Shown: positions 10,827-22,649 of the stretch, piece by piece
How the letters are laid out: every line of letters starts with the position of its first letter
Numbering within the stretch: position 1 is the first letter of the stretch
Assembly: GCF_040954645.1 (NCBI RefSeq)
Contig: NC_092809.1
Location: 81,028,889-81,092,888 of the forward strand
DNA from: Diabrotica undecimpunctata
Lineage: Eukaryota; Arthropoda; Insecta; Coleoptera; Chrysomelidae
DNA: 64,000 bases
Direction of reading: 5' to 3'
Notes under the pieces: generated by a model
What the model was told of the DNA's origin: nothing
The model's input: the letters and a program-made list of their open reading frames with translations, nothing else
The model's database searches: none
Position numbers and translations under genes: made by a program

Positions 10827-11269
10827 CAGTATGGTGCAAATGAAAGGAATAAATTCGTAATTTCGTAAGCCGGCGACTGTAACGAAAAATCCTGAAACAG
10901 GTCGATGTTTTTTTTTAAATTATGATTTTTTGACATATACATACCATACTAATGACGTCACCCACCTGGGCGTGATGACGTAATCGATGATTTTTTAAAT
11001 GAAAATAGGGGTCATGTGCTAACTCAGTTGCAATGGTTATTCAATTCTTTATCGAGTAGTATAAACATTATCATAATTATTTGTACAGGGTGTCCAAATT
11101 AATTTAATTAAAAAAAAATTGGACATCCTGTATAAATCATTATGTTGATGTTTATATCACAGAATAGAGAACTTAATTACCTTGCAAATGAGCTATTATA
11201 CGACTCCTACTATCATAATTCGCCGGCTTAAGAAATAACGAATTTATTCCTTATATTTGTACAATACTG
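10827..11269. mobile_element. Tc1/mariner-type MITE in intron 2
   Basis: Imperfect inverted ends of about 50 bp begin CAGTATGGTGCAAATGAAAG on the left and CAGTATTGTACAAATATAAG on the right, and both continue GAATAAATTCG. They are flanked by TA dinucleotides (10825-10826 and 11270-11271), the target duplication expected for Tc1/mariner. The 443-bp body has no ORF. It contains a second small palindrome at about 11083-11137 (TACAGGGTGTCCAA and its complement), possibly a nested element. It lies in the second intron of the recombinase-like gene. Confidence 0.75.
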
Positions 11270-11309
11270 TATAACATTATTGCAAAATAAGGAATTTTAA
11301 CAATCTTAC

Positions 11310-11386
11310 CAGCACATTATTTTTTCTATCAGCAGAATATTCCGGCTCGGGCTCTTGATGTTGACTTATAATAATGGTATTCGTAT
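11310..11386 (-). CDS. Recombinase-like gene, coding exon 2
   Basis: This 77-nt exon lies between a GATGTAG acceptor and a CTG/GTAAGA donor. It encodes a Gln/Glu/Pro-rich segment (SQHQEPEPEYSADRKN). Length and phase (2 nt plus 25 codons) fit exons 1 and 3 exactly. Confidence 0.6.
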
Positions 11387-11839
11387 CTACATCCAAAAAT
11401 ATTAACGTATTTTAACTCAGTCATTTACTACAGTCTTGAAATATTCAAAACTAATAATTATTATTGTGTTTGCGAGGGTAACTTCGTCAATAATATAGAT
11501 ATCGTTAAGATAAATAAATGTCGTCATTCGTTCATTATATATTTATTGTAAAAAATATAGTACGTACAATAAGAACATTAAAAAATTAATAAACTCGATG
11601 TTGGAACACAGCTTTTAACGTAAATAATATGAAAAGGAACAAAAAGTCATCTCGACTACACTAAATTTAAAAAATAAAATATTTGTTAATTCTAATACAT
11701 ACTAACAAACATCGTCATAATCCGAATATCGGGGAATTCCCCTAAACAAAAGAGGTTTAGTTGATACTATTTCATTTATTTGTTTTGTAGTTAGTAATTA
11801 AAAGTGTTTTATAACTGCAAATAGTGTAGACGTCATCAT

Positions 11840-12600
11840 TAAATATGAATGTTTAGAAGAGGATAGAAGCCGAACAACTGTGCAACATAATAAAAAAATG
11901 GAAACAAGAAACCAGCGTCGCAAATAAATTGTAAGCTAGAAATACGAAAACGTTAAGTATACGAGAAGAACGATGTATTTTTATAAAAATAAAAAATGGT
12001 TCAAGAACTGCGTACTATTGAAGTACAAAAGTGCTGTAACAAGATAAAACATACAACGGATATTACGAAAGAATATTTTTCATAATAGAAAAGCTAGTAA
12101 GTACCTAATCTTACGACAGTCAAAATAACGCAAAAATTAACAGAATTTACCAAGAACCATCTTGCAAAAGATTTTCCTTCTTCAAACATGTGCTCTTTCT
12201 TGACGAAAGCAAATTTTATCATACTAGATTGAAAACAAATTTAAATAAAAGCGTTGAGAAGTTAGGTATTGTAGATACTTTTGTCTTCTACAATGATAAC
12301 GATTCAAAGCTTCCGCACAAATTGTTAAATAATGGCTATTATGTAATTGACAGAAGGTAATTCAAACACCGAAATAATCAGCTGACTTAAATGCAATTAG
12401 TAATTTGTTTCTGTAATTTAGTTTTCCTTATTGAGTTCAGATCCGTAAACATGATATTCACAATAAAGAAGATCTTAAAACTTCTCTTCTAGAAAAATGG
12501 AGTAAAATTAGTCCTAATTATTGTAAAAAATTAGTGAAATCAATTCCAACCGAGCTCAAAGGAGGTATTATCTCCCAAGTACTAACAAGACGTTTATAAA
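11840..12600 (+). pseudogene. Degenerate Tc1-like transposase in intron 1
   Basis: Plus-strand translation across frameshifts shows the parts of a Tc1/mariner transposase in order. An N-terminal helix-turn-helix remnant is near 11880. LDESKF (first catalytic Asp region) is near 12195. A degraded remnant of the D-L-N-P-I block is near 12370-12400. The C-terminal LKTSLLEKWSKISPNYCKK block is near 12475-12530. Many stops mean it is dead. It sits antisense inside the first intron of the recombinase-like gene. Confidence 0.65.
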
Positions 12601-13022
12601 AATTTTACCTACTGTTAAATTATGGTAATGAAGTGGAGATTGGCGATTTTTATTGTGAGCATTAGAATTAACAAATACCCACACTAATTTTTTAAAATTT
12701 CTTTAGTTGGAAGACTTTTGTTTAATTTATTTTCATATTATTTATGTTAAAAGTTGTGTTGCAACATTGAATTTATTAATTTTAAATGTAGATATTTTTC
12801 GCAATAAACATATTTTAAACGAATGATCATATTTACTGTGAGCCACTATATAAATTGTACCGTTGATTAAAATACGATTGTACTACAAAGGCATACTAAT
12901 TAACTAAACATAAAAGAAGTAGAAAACTAATTATATTTTTGGAAAAATGTTTACACTGTTAATGTTAAAATGATTGGGATTATTGGCCGCGTTTATTAAT
13001 TTTTTGGAAAAAAATAACTCAC

Positions 13023-13095
13023 CTTCTTTATTTTCCTGTAACTCGTTAGCAAGTTCCAATAAAATCCTCCCTCTTGTTCGAGGTACCTTGGCCAT
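13023..13095 (-). CDS. Recombinase-like gene, coding exon 1
   Basis: ATG at 13095 opens a 24-codon basic segment (AKVPRTRGRILLELANEL). It ends in phase 1 at a GTGAGT donor. The next exon's AT after TAG completes a GAT codon. A 5' UTR exon may lie just upstream, since a GTAAGT donor follows position 13183 and a TTCAG acceptor precedes the ATG. Confidence 0.6.
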
Positions 13096-13454
13096 AACAT
13101 CATTGTTTGATTTACTGAAGACAATAATGTAATAATAATTGAAATTATAGTCTAAATTAAAATTAGATATTTTTAAACTTACCTTTTTAATCCTGGCAGT
13201 TCTGACATATTTATAAAAGTCAGAATAGATCATGTATACCACAACCACATGTATTTATACACAAAGCAAAACGAATTTCTAAAATAGGTAAACTGTATAA
13301 TGTGTATAATCGTACTATACTGAGAAATGAGACAGAGTTCGACCAGCTTGTTAATCGCCGAAAAAAAGTCATAGAACTCGGGAAACCACCGGAGGAAAGC
13401 GATTACGCATTAATAATCTTTATCAATACCAATACTATTAAAAAATATCAGAGA

Positions 13455-13600
13455 AGGTAAAATACAACAAAAACAGAACAGAAACCTAATAACTGTACAG
13501 TACATAATAAAAAGACTAAATGAAAAAGGGCAAATAAATTTCAATCTAGAAATACGAAAGAGTTAAGTATAAGAAGTATGAATCATATTTCGCGATCACT
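13455..13600 (+). pseudogene. N-terminal fragment of a second Tc1-like transposase
   Basis: A short plus-strand segment (NLITVQYIIKRLNEKG, then FNLEIRKS) matches the helix-turn-helix remnant of the Tc1 relic at 11.88 kb in content and order. No DDE part is visible downstream. Confidence 0.4.
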
Positions 13601-16600
13601 ATAATAACACGATCAATTTGGCAACATCTACGGAGGTGGACCCGCACTTGCAACATCATATAAAATATGCAAATGAGTCCATAGAGTACGTTCACTGTAT
13701 GGAGGCAAACAAGAACTACACAAATAAAATAATTGTATAAAATTAGGTTAATAAATAATTACCCCTCTTTCTTTGCCTTTATAATATACATCAAAATAAG
13801 GTTAATGATGCATTATATGTGCACACACTACATCTAGTTTTGGTGGAGCGAGGGACGTCTGTTGTATATACGGAGGCAAAAAGGATACAAATGCACATAT
13901 ATATATATATATATATTGAAATGATTTCAATATGTTAAAAAGGATACAACTTAAATGGATTTTTATATGAGTTTGGTGTTCATGAATTTCATGAAGCCAT
14001 CACAATGTGGGTTCGACTCTGAAATAAAAGAGAGAAAAAGATTAGTAAATTGTTAAATAAATTAATTTTGACTTACCTGGTATAGTGTTAATAATTTCTG
14101 AATAGTATAGTTGCCTAGTGTATAGGTGAATCGTCTAAACCTTAAAAAGAACAAAAAAAGAAGAATTCTTAAAAAAATATTTAAACATAGAAATTTTGAA
14201 AACGTCAGAAAATAAACTGTCAAGCAAGTCTATGGGAGCTAAATTAATAGGGGTTTTGTTAAATAAGAAATTACAATGATGTGGAGATGAAAAGAATAAA
14301 TTGTATTAGCATTGTAATAGAATAAGTTTTATATCTGAACATTTTTTTTTATAAATTCCCAAATTAGATGTGATTAAAGTGATTATGAGAAATTAATGTG
14401 GATTGACAAATGTGTCAGAACAGGACAGTTTTATGGTTTAAAAAAAAATAGAAGACGAAAAGAAAAAAGAACGTTGGTTGCTGTTAGCAACGAATGATAG
14501 ATTTTTGCGAGGCCGACAAGAAATTTGGAAAGGAGAGCCCTGAAATTGTGGAATAGGTCGGGAGTGTTTTTTTAACTCGTCTAAAGAGAATTTTAGTTTT
14601 TCCACAGCAGAGATATCCAGAATTTGTTCCAGAGAGTAAGAGAAACAATTTAACTTATAAATTATTATTGGAGTACAGAAATGTCATTTAAATTGAGAAA
14701 ATTAAAATTCATGAATTAACATAATTGCGATAGGCCTTAAAAAAATTGAAAATATTAATGATCATTAAATTAAAAATAGAATAGTACGTACCTTAACTTC
14801 CGAAGAGAGGATTGATATTCCAGTTTCACCAATTATTTTGCGAGTAGTTAGTTTTCTTTAAATAAATCAGCACTGTTTTAAAGTAAGGTTGGATAATAAT
14901 TTTGGGGATCATTTGAAATTTTGATTATATTTGAATGCAAGTTAAAAGTCAGCGGAATAAAGTGTTCATTTTCTTTTCTTTATAGTTCATTTAAACACTT
15001 TATAAAGTTGCAATATTTATTTAGTTTTTAGGTACTTGTATAGAGTCTCCACATTTTGTAATAAATTTTTATTGTCACGACTCTAAACCACATTAAGATT
15101 TATACGATTCCTATTTTTGTAAATTTTTAAAGGCAACCCAAGTTGCAGACGAATTTTATTGTTTATATTAAATTTGTTCAATATTAATAAATAACGTGCT
15201 TCATTTGGGTTAATTTATCAAAGGTCTAAAGTAAATTTTGGTTTAATTTCTTTTTGAACTCTACCAGGAGACTACAGAGTCGACGTCACACAGTGACAGA
15301 TTGCTTAGAACACATAATTGAGCTAGCTGAGGTATATATTAAATTAAACAACGAACCACAGATTTTAAAAATTACAACATTTATTATAAATAAAAATAAA
15401 ATTAATAAAATACAACTTTTTCAATATATATAGAGATATATAATATACTCAAGCAAATAATATAGTGATTAAGTTAAGAGGGCTCCTATCAAGATTTTTT
15501 TTATGTTTTTTATTATGCACTTATTATTGTTTTAAGATTCAAATTTTTAAATCAATTTTTAGGGATACTTCATTTATAAATTATTTATTATGCACTTATT
15601 ATTATTGCTGCTAAGGCAACAAAATAATACAGAGGATTCAATATAATGTAAGATCTGATAAATAGTTTTACAATGTACGATATTGGAAAATTAAGACATG
15701 GATGATGAAAATGTTCTTTTGACATCTCCTTAAATTAAGTTTTAGAAATTCTACCTTTTTAAGAAAGTTAATAAAACTGTGTAGCGACAAGCTAATTATG
15801 AATAATTATAACTTTTCTATTCAAAAATTAAATAACAGATCTCATAATAAAATTTACATTTTCGCAGTTAATAATTCTTATACAAAAACGGAAAATCTTA
15901 TATGTATGGAAAACGAAATATTCTATTGTAAGCAATGACATTACATGAGAACAGGCCGATAATATTTGAGTTTATAGTCTGGCTTTTAAAACAAAGAATG
16001 TGTGTTTAGTTTAGTAATCAAACAGTCACAATTTGCATCAGTCCGCGATACATACAATAATACCTTCCATTCGAGAATTAATTACGTTTTACGATTAACA
16101 GTTTTTGTTACATTTTATTAGATTTTATTATTATTTTTATTTTGTTTCCGTGGAAAATAAGTTTATCACACACGCATCCACAGAACCACGGAACAGATGT
16201 AACACGACACTTTTTTAGTACTGTATGCTTTTAGTCTAGTAAATAAACCAGTCATTTTTAATTTTAGCCTCTTGAAAAACTTTATTACAAACAGCGCAAT
16301 CATGCATTTGTCAAGCTTTTTTGATCAAATATCCACATATATAAGTAAATGCATTTTCTGTACCTGTAGTTGGAATCTGAAATGGATATAGCGGTATTTA
16401 TATTTTTTGTAACATTTATAAGTTCGAAAATATTATGTTTGATATTATTTACACCTGTTCATATAATCCCTAAGTCATCTGCTTACTTCATATATGTTCA
16501 AGGTGTAAAAATTAAGACAAATTAATTTTTTGAATGATCTTTCACATTGAATTGGAGTAGAGTTTACAGAGCTTCCCCCTTGTGGTCTTAAATTTCCGAA

Positions 16601-16874
16601 AATAATTTTCTAATCTATCTTGATTTGTTCGCTGACTTTTAAGTTAATAAATCCTGCCCTTTCCAGTCGCTGCCAAAGAACGTTTAGACTTTTTATTGTC
16701 ACCATCCAACCGGTACGAAGTTTAGATCTTGATCATACATCGATGTTTTCTTTACATACGTTTAAGTTATCCAAAAATATCCATATCTGGTCGAGGTAAT
16801 TGAGCTGATAATCCAAATCTTAAAAAAACATTTTTAAATTTATGTGGTGACATATATTGGTGGAACTGAATATA
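13601..16874. other. Long AT-rich non-coding stretch
   Basis: No gene is supported here. The stretch includes a short (TA)n at 13897-13916, two GGAGGCAAA motifs at about 13699 and 13872, a direct repeat of TTATTATGCACTTATTATT near 15510 and 15588, and otherwise plain AT-rich sequence. Confidence 0.6.
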
Positions 16875-17373
16875 TCAAAATTTATTTATCATTTCAAAAA
16901 TACCTGCAGCATGAAGGGGTAGTGTTACTAGGGGTACTATGTAAGTCTGCATACCGCTTGCAACTGTTCCATTTAAAACTTGAGTAGCTAACTTCACTTT
17001 CATTTTTTTATAGTTTGTTGGTTGAATATGCGCGTCGGTAGTTATTTCTAGGTGATTTTTGTAGATGTGGAGGATCAAAAAATAAATAAGCTTAAGCAGT
17101 GACATTTAATTTTCTGGAAAGCTTTATAAAGTTTGACCCTAAATCAGTTAGTAGAATGTGACCATGTAAACCAGATTCTGATAATTTGGTAACACATTCA
17201 GTGAGAACTTTAGTGAAGTCGTTCGCGTCACAGGTTGAATTAAAAAAATAAGCAATTGGCCGTTTACAATTCTGAAACAGTAGCATTATCCTATCAAGGA
17301 GCTCTTCAACTCTTAAAAGCCAGATCAGTACCGCCGATTCTGTAAAATTTCTTGGTATTTTTTGAGACAGCAA
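16875..17373 (-). pseudogene. P-element-like transposase relic
   Basis: Minus-strand translation gives two overlapping pieces of a P-element transposase. The upstream piece (17373-17092) has CKRPIAYFFNS and LTDLGSNFIKLSRKLNVT. These align with KQPLAYYF and ISDLGSNNWKLANDLNVT of the better preserved P element at 20.3 kb. The downstream piece (17105-16875) has KKMKVKLATQVL and GMQTY, a conserved block that follows later in the family. A frameshift separates them and both ends are missing. It is not a copy of the 20.3 kb element; identity is only moderate. Confidence 0.7.
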
Positions 17374-18140
17374 CCTTAAATGGTCCCTTCATATCGATTT
17401 GTTAAGTAAGAAACTAGCCTCAGCCTGCTATGCAATAAGATCTGTTTCGAAGGCGATCAATTTATAATCTTCCAAAATTGCATATTTTTCTTTCTTCGAG
17501 TCTCATCTTCGATGTGGTCTTTCTTTTGGGGGTTCTGGTACAGCTGCCCAATCCGTTGATATTATTAAATAAAAAAAGTAATAAAGTATCTGTTTGGCCT
17601 CAGAAGAACAACACATTGCAGAGTCTACTTCAAAGATCACGGGATTTTACTTCCTTCTTTATATATTTTAGAAACTGTTTGCTTAGTTCGTAAATACCTA
17701 CATGTCTTTCCAGCAAGACCTTATCGTGACTACTAAACGAAAATTCAACCTTTGATGTTTATTTACCGATGCCGTTCACAGTTAGTAAACAAATCTATAT
17801 TATATTCTGCAAAAAAACTGCAACGATCTCCCTTTACGACATAAATCTGCAACATCGTTCCCGAAGTTTCGTAAAATGACAAAAGCCTATCTATCTGAAA
17901 GACCATTTTATTCAGTAGAAGAGTTTCTTAATTAATAACTAAGAAATTACAATATCTTAATGTACAGTTCCATGGTTCTTTACCCGTGGGTCATCATTAT
18001 CCAAAGTAGCTTAAACTTATTAGTTCCTACGGTTGATTATGCAATTTGTTATTGTCTTTTTCCTCTGAGTCTTTGTAAGCTTCGTCCATAAAATTGTAAA
18101 ATTTTCAATGACAATAAAGCATATATTTCTATTCTATTCC
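17374..18140 (+). pseudogene. Jockey-like non-LTR fragment (RT thumb and tail)
   Basis: The plus strand reads LKWSLHIDLLSKKLASACYA, the region following the reverse transcriptase palm in Jockey-type ORF2. Broken pieces equivalent to the C-terminal part follow, including LYILETVCL after several frameshifts and stops. The copy ends near 18140 with an AATAAAG-type signal and a short TATTC tail (TTCTATTCTATTCC). It is 5'-truncated and abuts the P-like relic on the other strand. Confidence 0.6.
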
Positions 18141-18149
18141 CATCCGGGT

Positions 18150-18605
18150 TATGTTTATCCATGCTTATGATGGTCTTTCAGAATGGGGCGGAATAAGGAA
18201 TATTTACTTGCATTCTATAAACATTCAGAAGTGGTTAATTAAATTTTTATGAAAAAAATTGAGATATTACAGCGAACTGTTATACAATGAGAATAAATTT
18301 TTAACTGTACGTAAATTTTCCTCTTACAAAGCCCTTATACACATACATGAAATTTAAAAATATACTATTATACATTAGCAATCATGCGCATCAAACTAGT
18401 TATATAAGGAATAATGCAATTTTATCTAAATGTAATAAATCCATACTCCAGAAATATGTTGGCTACATAGGGCCCAAATGATACAATTGTCTACCGGAGA
18501 ATTTAAAACAAATTAAGAGTTATAAAAAACATAGATATAGATATAAACAGTATAAAACTAAACAATGGATTGGAAACAAAATAACACGATTCTGCGAGGA
18601 GCAGA
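18150..18605 (+). pseudogene. Second Jockey-like ORF2 C-terminal fragment
   Basis: Plus-strand pieces in order are YDGLSEWGG, SSYKALIHIHE, and then QKYVGYIGPKWYNCLPENLK followed by a basic end. This order is that of the C-terminus of Jockey/CR1-type ORF2 proteins. Frame changes and stops make it a relic. It may be a separate insertion from the fragment just before it, because the parts overlap in function. Confidence 0.45.
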
Positions 18606-19559
18606 TTATTTGATAATAGTAATAAATAAAAAATATCGAAATATACTTTGTTTACCAACTACAATATTTCTTGAATTTATTGACATATTTATGTCACATG
18701 CTATATTAAAATGAATGTATTTTTGTAAGTGCGCATATGTAACTGTTTATATTAATACATTTGTTAAATATTTGCTTTTTTGTACATATATTTTTTAAGT
18801 ATCACACACAAGGGGTGCTACTTTTATGGTAGCTCTATTTCAGTGATTTTTCATGTTTATTTAGTGTTAAGTATGCTTATTTTTTGTAAATCTATATTAT
18901 AACCTAAGCTTCCTAAATAAACATTATTATTAGTATTAATTACAATAAATTTCTATTATTATTATTGTGTTTTATTACAATTTTTTACCCCTCCCTACCA
19001 CAAATGTGATATATCTAGGCGAATTGAATGTAGTACTGTACAACCAGAAGTTTCAGAGACCTCAGATGCATAGAAAGAAATCTAAGAGGTATACAGTCAT
19101 TCTAGCCGCAGCTGCAGAGTTTTTACGCGCAGCGAAAATATCGTGGTGTTGGAGGTTAATAGATATTCACATTCAAAGAAATTCCTCAACAGGAAACAAA
19201 AAAAGTCAGCAACTTAAAGTTAATAGAAATTTCAAAAGTATAATTCTGTATTGATAAGTAAAAAAGTCTTGAGTCAAAATGTAGATTTTGAGTGATGAAG
19301 TGTTTTATTAACCTTAAAAAAACGATAAAAAGTAATAGAAATCAACTGCTTTTCATCTCTATTTTGAAATTAACTCTCAAATTCAATCGATTTTTATCGG
19401 TTTTTTAACGTACTAAAATACTTTTAATACGGTAATTTGTTTGTTAAAAAAAAACAAATCGATATTTTTGACTTAACAACTTTTTAATTATCAGTACAGA
19501 ATTGATATATAAGTTATATTAAATTTTACAGAAAAAATAAAATTCATACAAAACAGATT
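18606..19559. other. Non-coding AT-rich stretch
   Basis: Nothing recognisable. The open frame at 18967-19254 has no familiar motif and the composition of random AT-rich sequence. Confidence 0.55.
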
Positions 19560-19983
19560 ACTTAAAAATGATTACTTCATTTCTCAGTGTAACTATCATT
19601 TGACTACAGTTTTGAACGACTTCCTCACTACTTTCCTTCGTGTACGAATGCATAGTTTTATTGCTACTGTCACTCTGAATTTCTGTCCTCCCAACATCAA
19701 AGGTTCCGACAAAGCTTTCGCTTCTTGTTGTGATTAGTATTCTGTGACAAAACGATAATGGGCCTTTTTTGGTATATGTGGAATCCACTGAAAAAGTGGG
19801 TTTCAATATTGGTAAATTTAACAATATTAAAATTGCTAGAGATATTTGTATTCAAAACTTAACTGATACATATAGACAATATATAAAGACTTAAATACAA
19901 TCTCAGTAGAATTTGTTAACTTTCAAGCTGCAAATAATTTTTTAAAAAATAAAACTCTTCTTGATAAAGGCTATAAAACATTT
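19560..19983 (+). pseudogene. I-like LINE ORF1, segment A (host of the nested insertions)
   Basis: The clearest part, from about 19755, reads NGPFLVYVES, then VGFNIGKFNNIKIARDIC, and FVNFQAANNFLKNK with DKGYKTF at the end. This is the N-terminal RRM-like layout of the ORF1 family seen intact at 4.6-5.9 kb (FFVYIEHK). It stops abruptly where an inverted-repeat element begins, and the same frame resumes at about 24851. There are frameshifts or stops before and within this segment. Confidence 0.65.
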
Positions 19984-20597
19984 GGGCATTTCGCATTTTA
20001 AGGCACTCTAACCCATGATACTATGAATAACAAGATAGGATCTTCCCGTAGCACAAAATCGGTCGTGTTCGCGCATGCCGTCATTGGAGACCAGAATTTG
20101 AATTCTTGTTCAAGTTAAATGGGATTTTTATACATTCTGTGATGAAATTATTCGATTAGCAAATTAATAATATTAAAAAAAGGTTTAATAATTACAATAA
20201 TCGTACACAAAAGGATATCTCCAAACTATTTATTAAAGATTATTTATTGACACATACAAAAAACTGACATTACGAACGTGCAGGTCTCCAATTACGTCAC
20301 GACTTATGCGCAATATCTTATCTTCTTAATCATAGTATCATCACAGTATAGATAACAACCAGTATTCCCACTCCGCTTTGGCGCGAAAGTTCACGCATTT
20401 TACTCGCGCAGACAGCGACGCCATGTTTTCTGGACTCCAAAAAATTTGACTGCTCTCATTGGTCATTGGCCATTGTCATTTGTCATAGGCAAATAATACA
20501 GAGGCCATTGTATTTGATTACTTTTTGTGTATTTATAGATACAAAAAATAATCTTTACATTTTTTATTTCGCAATTACGTTGTATAAGTACATCGAT

Positions 20598-22225
20598 ATG
20601 TACAAAAATAAAAACAAAAAGCCTTGCCACACTTGTGTAGCTACAAAGTGTTGTAATAATTCTATAAAAAGTAATGTTAGCTTTTTTTCGTTTCCAAAAG
20701 ATGTTAATAGGTGAGTGTTAAATTATAATTAAAATTGTGTATTACAGATGTTTAGATGTTATATTATTTATTAACGACGGATTTTCATCGTGTATTAAAA
20801 AATGTTTGTATTTAGGGCAAAAATTTGGTTAATGGCATGTGGACGAGAAGATTTATTGGATAAGGCAGAACGTTTACATAGAAGTCATCGTCTTTGTGGT
20901 ACTCATTTCGACAATAAGATGTTTCTGAATGATACGAGAAATCGATTACAACCTTCTGCAGTTCCCACAAACTGTCATTTAATGGAGGGCTCATCAACTT
21001 TTGATCATACTTATTCTGCAGTTGTCCAAAACATATGTCTTCCAAGATGTCCTATTAATGAAGGTAAATAAAATAAATAATTATGTAACACATATGTAAG
21101 CTTTCTCTTTTTCTTTTAGAAGTAGTGAAAAGTCCAGCTATGGATATAGAGAAAAATGTTAGTATTAAAAATAAACCATCTACTATAACTGTACTTCAGG
21201 ATATTACTATTACTCCTGGTAAAAACATCATGCATGGAGAACCTGAACATTTAACTACACGTCCAGTAACACCACTTAGTACACCAAGTTCAACTCAAGT
21301 GTCACAAAAATTATCAATAAATACTCCCAGAAAAAATGTATTACGAAGTACAGTTATACAATTACGCAAGGAAAATCATTATTTAAAAAAAAAACTTCAG
21401 AAGTTACAGTCTACAGGAAAGAAGGATATTGACAATGTGACAATTGAAGACTATATGGCACTAACATCTAAATTTTGTCCTTCTGCAAATATAGCCAATT
21501 TCATTAATGTTCAAATTTTACAATCAAGAAAAAAGGTAAGAGGTAGAAGATTTAGTAATCAATTTAAACAGGAATGTCTCTTAATGTACTTCACTGGACC
21601 AAAAGTTTATAGAAATGTTTTGTGCAAAAAATTTTGTTTACCCAGTCCTAATACATTATTTAAACACATACAACATATTAAAATTGAGCCTGGACTAAAT
21701 GAAGCTTTACTTACTGTTTTAAAACACAAAGTAGCAAACTTTAATAAATTCGACAAAATTTGTGTTTTGTCATTTGACGAAATGGCAATTAAATCAAATA
21801 TGTTTTACAATAGGGGGTTGGATGAAATTGTTGGTTTTGAAGATTTTGGTGATAAATCAAAAGCTTTTAAATCTGCAGCAAATGTGACAGTTTTAATGGT
21901 ACGAGGGCTTTTCAATTCTTGGAAACAACCCTTAGCATATTATTTTCACCATTCATCCTGTCCAGCAGATAAACTTAAAACGATTTTGTTTACAATGATT
22001 GCTGCCCTAATTGATTGTGGATTAGATGTATGTGCTTTAATAAGTGATCTTGGGTCAAATAATTGGAAATTAGCTAACGATTTAAATGTAACACCAAATA
22101 AGCCATACTTTGTTTTTCGTGATAAAAAAATAATGTATATGTTTGACCCACCACATCTTATCAAATTGGCTAGAAATAATATGTTAAAACATTCCTTTGT
22201 TTTCAATGGGAAAACAACTTTATAA
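20598..22225 (+). pseudogene. P-element transposase with THAP domain, three exons, 3' truncated
   Basis: The protein would bind element ends and catalyse cut-and-paste transposition. Exons are 20598-20710, 20816-21063 and 21120-22225, joined by GTGAGT/TTTAG and GTAAAT/TTTTAG introns that keep the frame. Exons 1-2 encode a THAP zinc finger: CVATKC, SFFSFPKD, IWLMACGRED, CGTHF, and the LQPSAVPT end. Exon 3 begins with a linker, a Leu/Lys coiled coil near residue 180, and then the RNase H-like catalytic part with LSFDEMAIK, KQPLAYYF, LISDLGSN and FDPPHLIKLARNN. The frame stops at 22225, shortly after the FDPPHLIK block, where foreign sequence begins. The C-terminal catalytic glutamate region is therefore missing. 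The exons themselves show no internal stop. Confidence 0.8.
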
Positions 22226-22228
22226 CAA

Positions 22229-22492
22229 AATAAACAAAAAAAACAATAACGAAGGATAGACATCTACATGGGCCAAGACGCATGCAGACCCCAAACTGGA
22301 CCACACAACCTTCTTCAAACGATTGATAGACCACTTCAGCCACTCGTCGAGGTTCACAAAGCTACTAGCCAAGCTATATGGACATAAACAGATTTTTATC
22401 TGTAATTGTATTTATCTACAATGTATTTTTGTATAATTTTGACAGTGGGTCTGTTACCTTTGTTATTAATAAATAAATAAATATCTAATTTA
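22229..22492 (+). mobile_element. Short retroposon tail inserted in the P element
   Basis: A block unrelated to the P transposase begins around 22229 and ends with TTATTAATAAATAAATAAAT, a (TAAA)-type tail. Inside, a short frame (KLDHTTFFKRLIDHF) may be the C-terminus of a LINE ORF2. This looks like a 5'-truncated LINE or SINE. The exact target duplication was not found. Confidence 0.4.
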
Positions 22493-22649
22493 ACATGTAA
22501 TAATAAATGAAGTTCATTTAAAAATTTATTTTTTATTTCCACAAATACATTCTTAACATTAACAGGATGACGCTACTTTTAGCACTTTGTACGATTCCGT
22601 TGGACGTCTAATGTACATCAACAAGGATTGTAAGAAAAAACTCAAAGAA

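Larger units (their letters stand above)
7920..13095 (-). pseudogene. Five-exon zinc-finger / tyrosine-recombinase-like gene with one stop
   Basis: Five minus-strand exons join in phase with GT-AG introns: 13095-13023, 11386-11310, 10765-10544, 10452-8879, 8433-7920. They give a frame of 820 codons including the terminal stop. Exon 3 is acidic. Exon 4 opens with a C2H2-like finger (CKFC, then a His cluster RHLVRHH) and a second (CVYC, then RRHYKTC). The second half of exon 4 has the layout of a tyrosine recombinase: Arg in FNRRRIGDV, the hairpin Lys in GGKGSRP, NRLRK where HxxR is expected, MGHTEKTH and REYY. Exon 5 carries an acidic linker and a basic Myb-like tail (WTEEQKK...). One TAG (8937-8935) interrupts exon 4 just before MGHTEKTH. 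The family recurs in invertebrate genomes, so it may be a mobile gene or a domesticated Crypton-like recombinase. Function is inferred. Confidence 0.75.

Noticed and set aside
12931..13248. 105-codon minus-strand frame
   Set aside because: It reads through introns on both sides of a real 73-nt exon. Only the AKVPRTRG part is retained in the gene model.
6140..13910. Inverted similarity between the CCTCCG-rich region after the 6.1 kb TA tract and the GGAGGCAAA region before the 13.9 kb TA tract, which could be ends of a large unit carrying the recombinase gene
   Set aside because: Only short words match (TGCATTTG, GCCTCCG), with no alignable terminal repeat. Not enough to define an element.
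18967..19254. 95-codon plus-strand frame
   Set aside because: No family motif, no neighbour support, composition like background.
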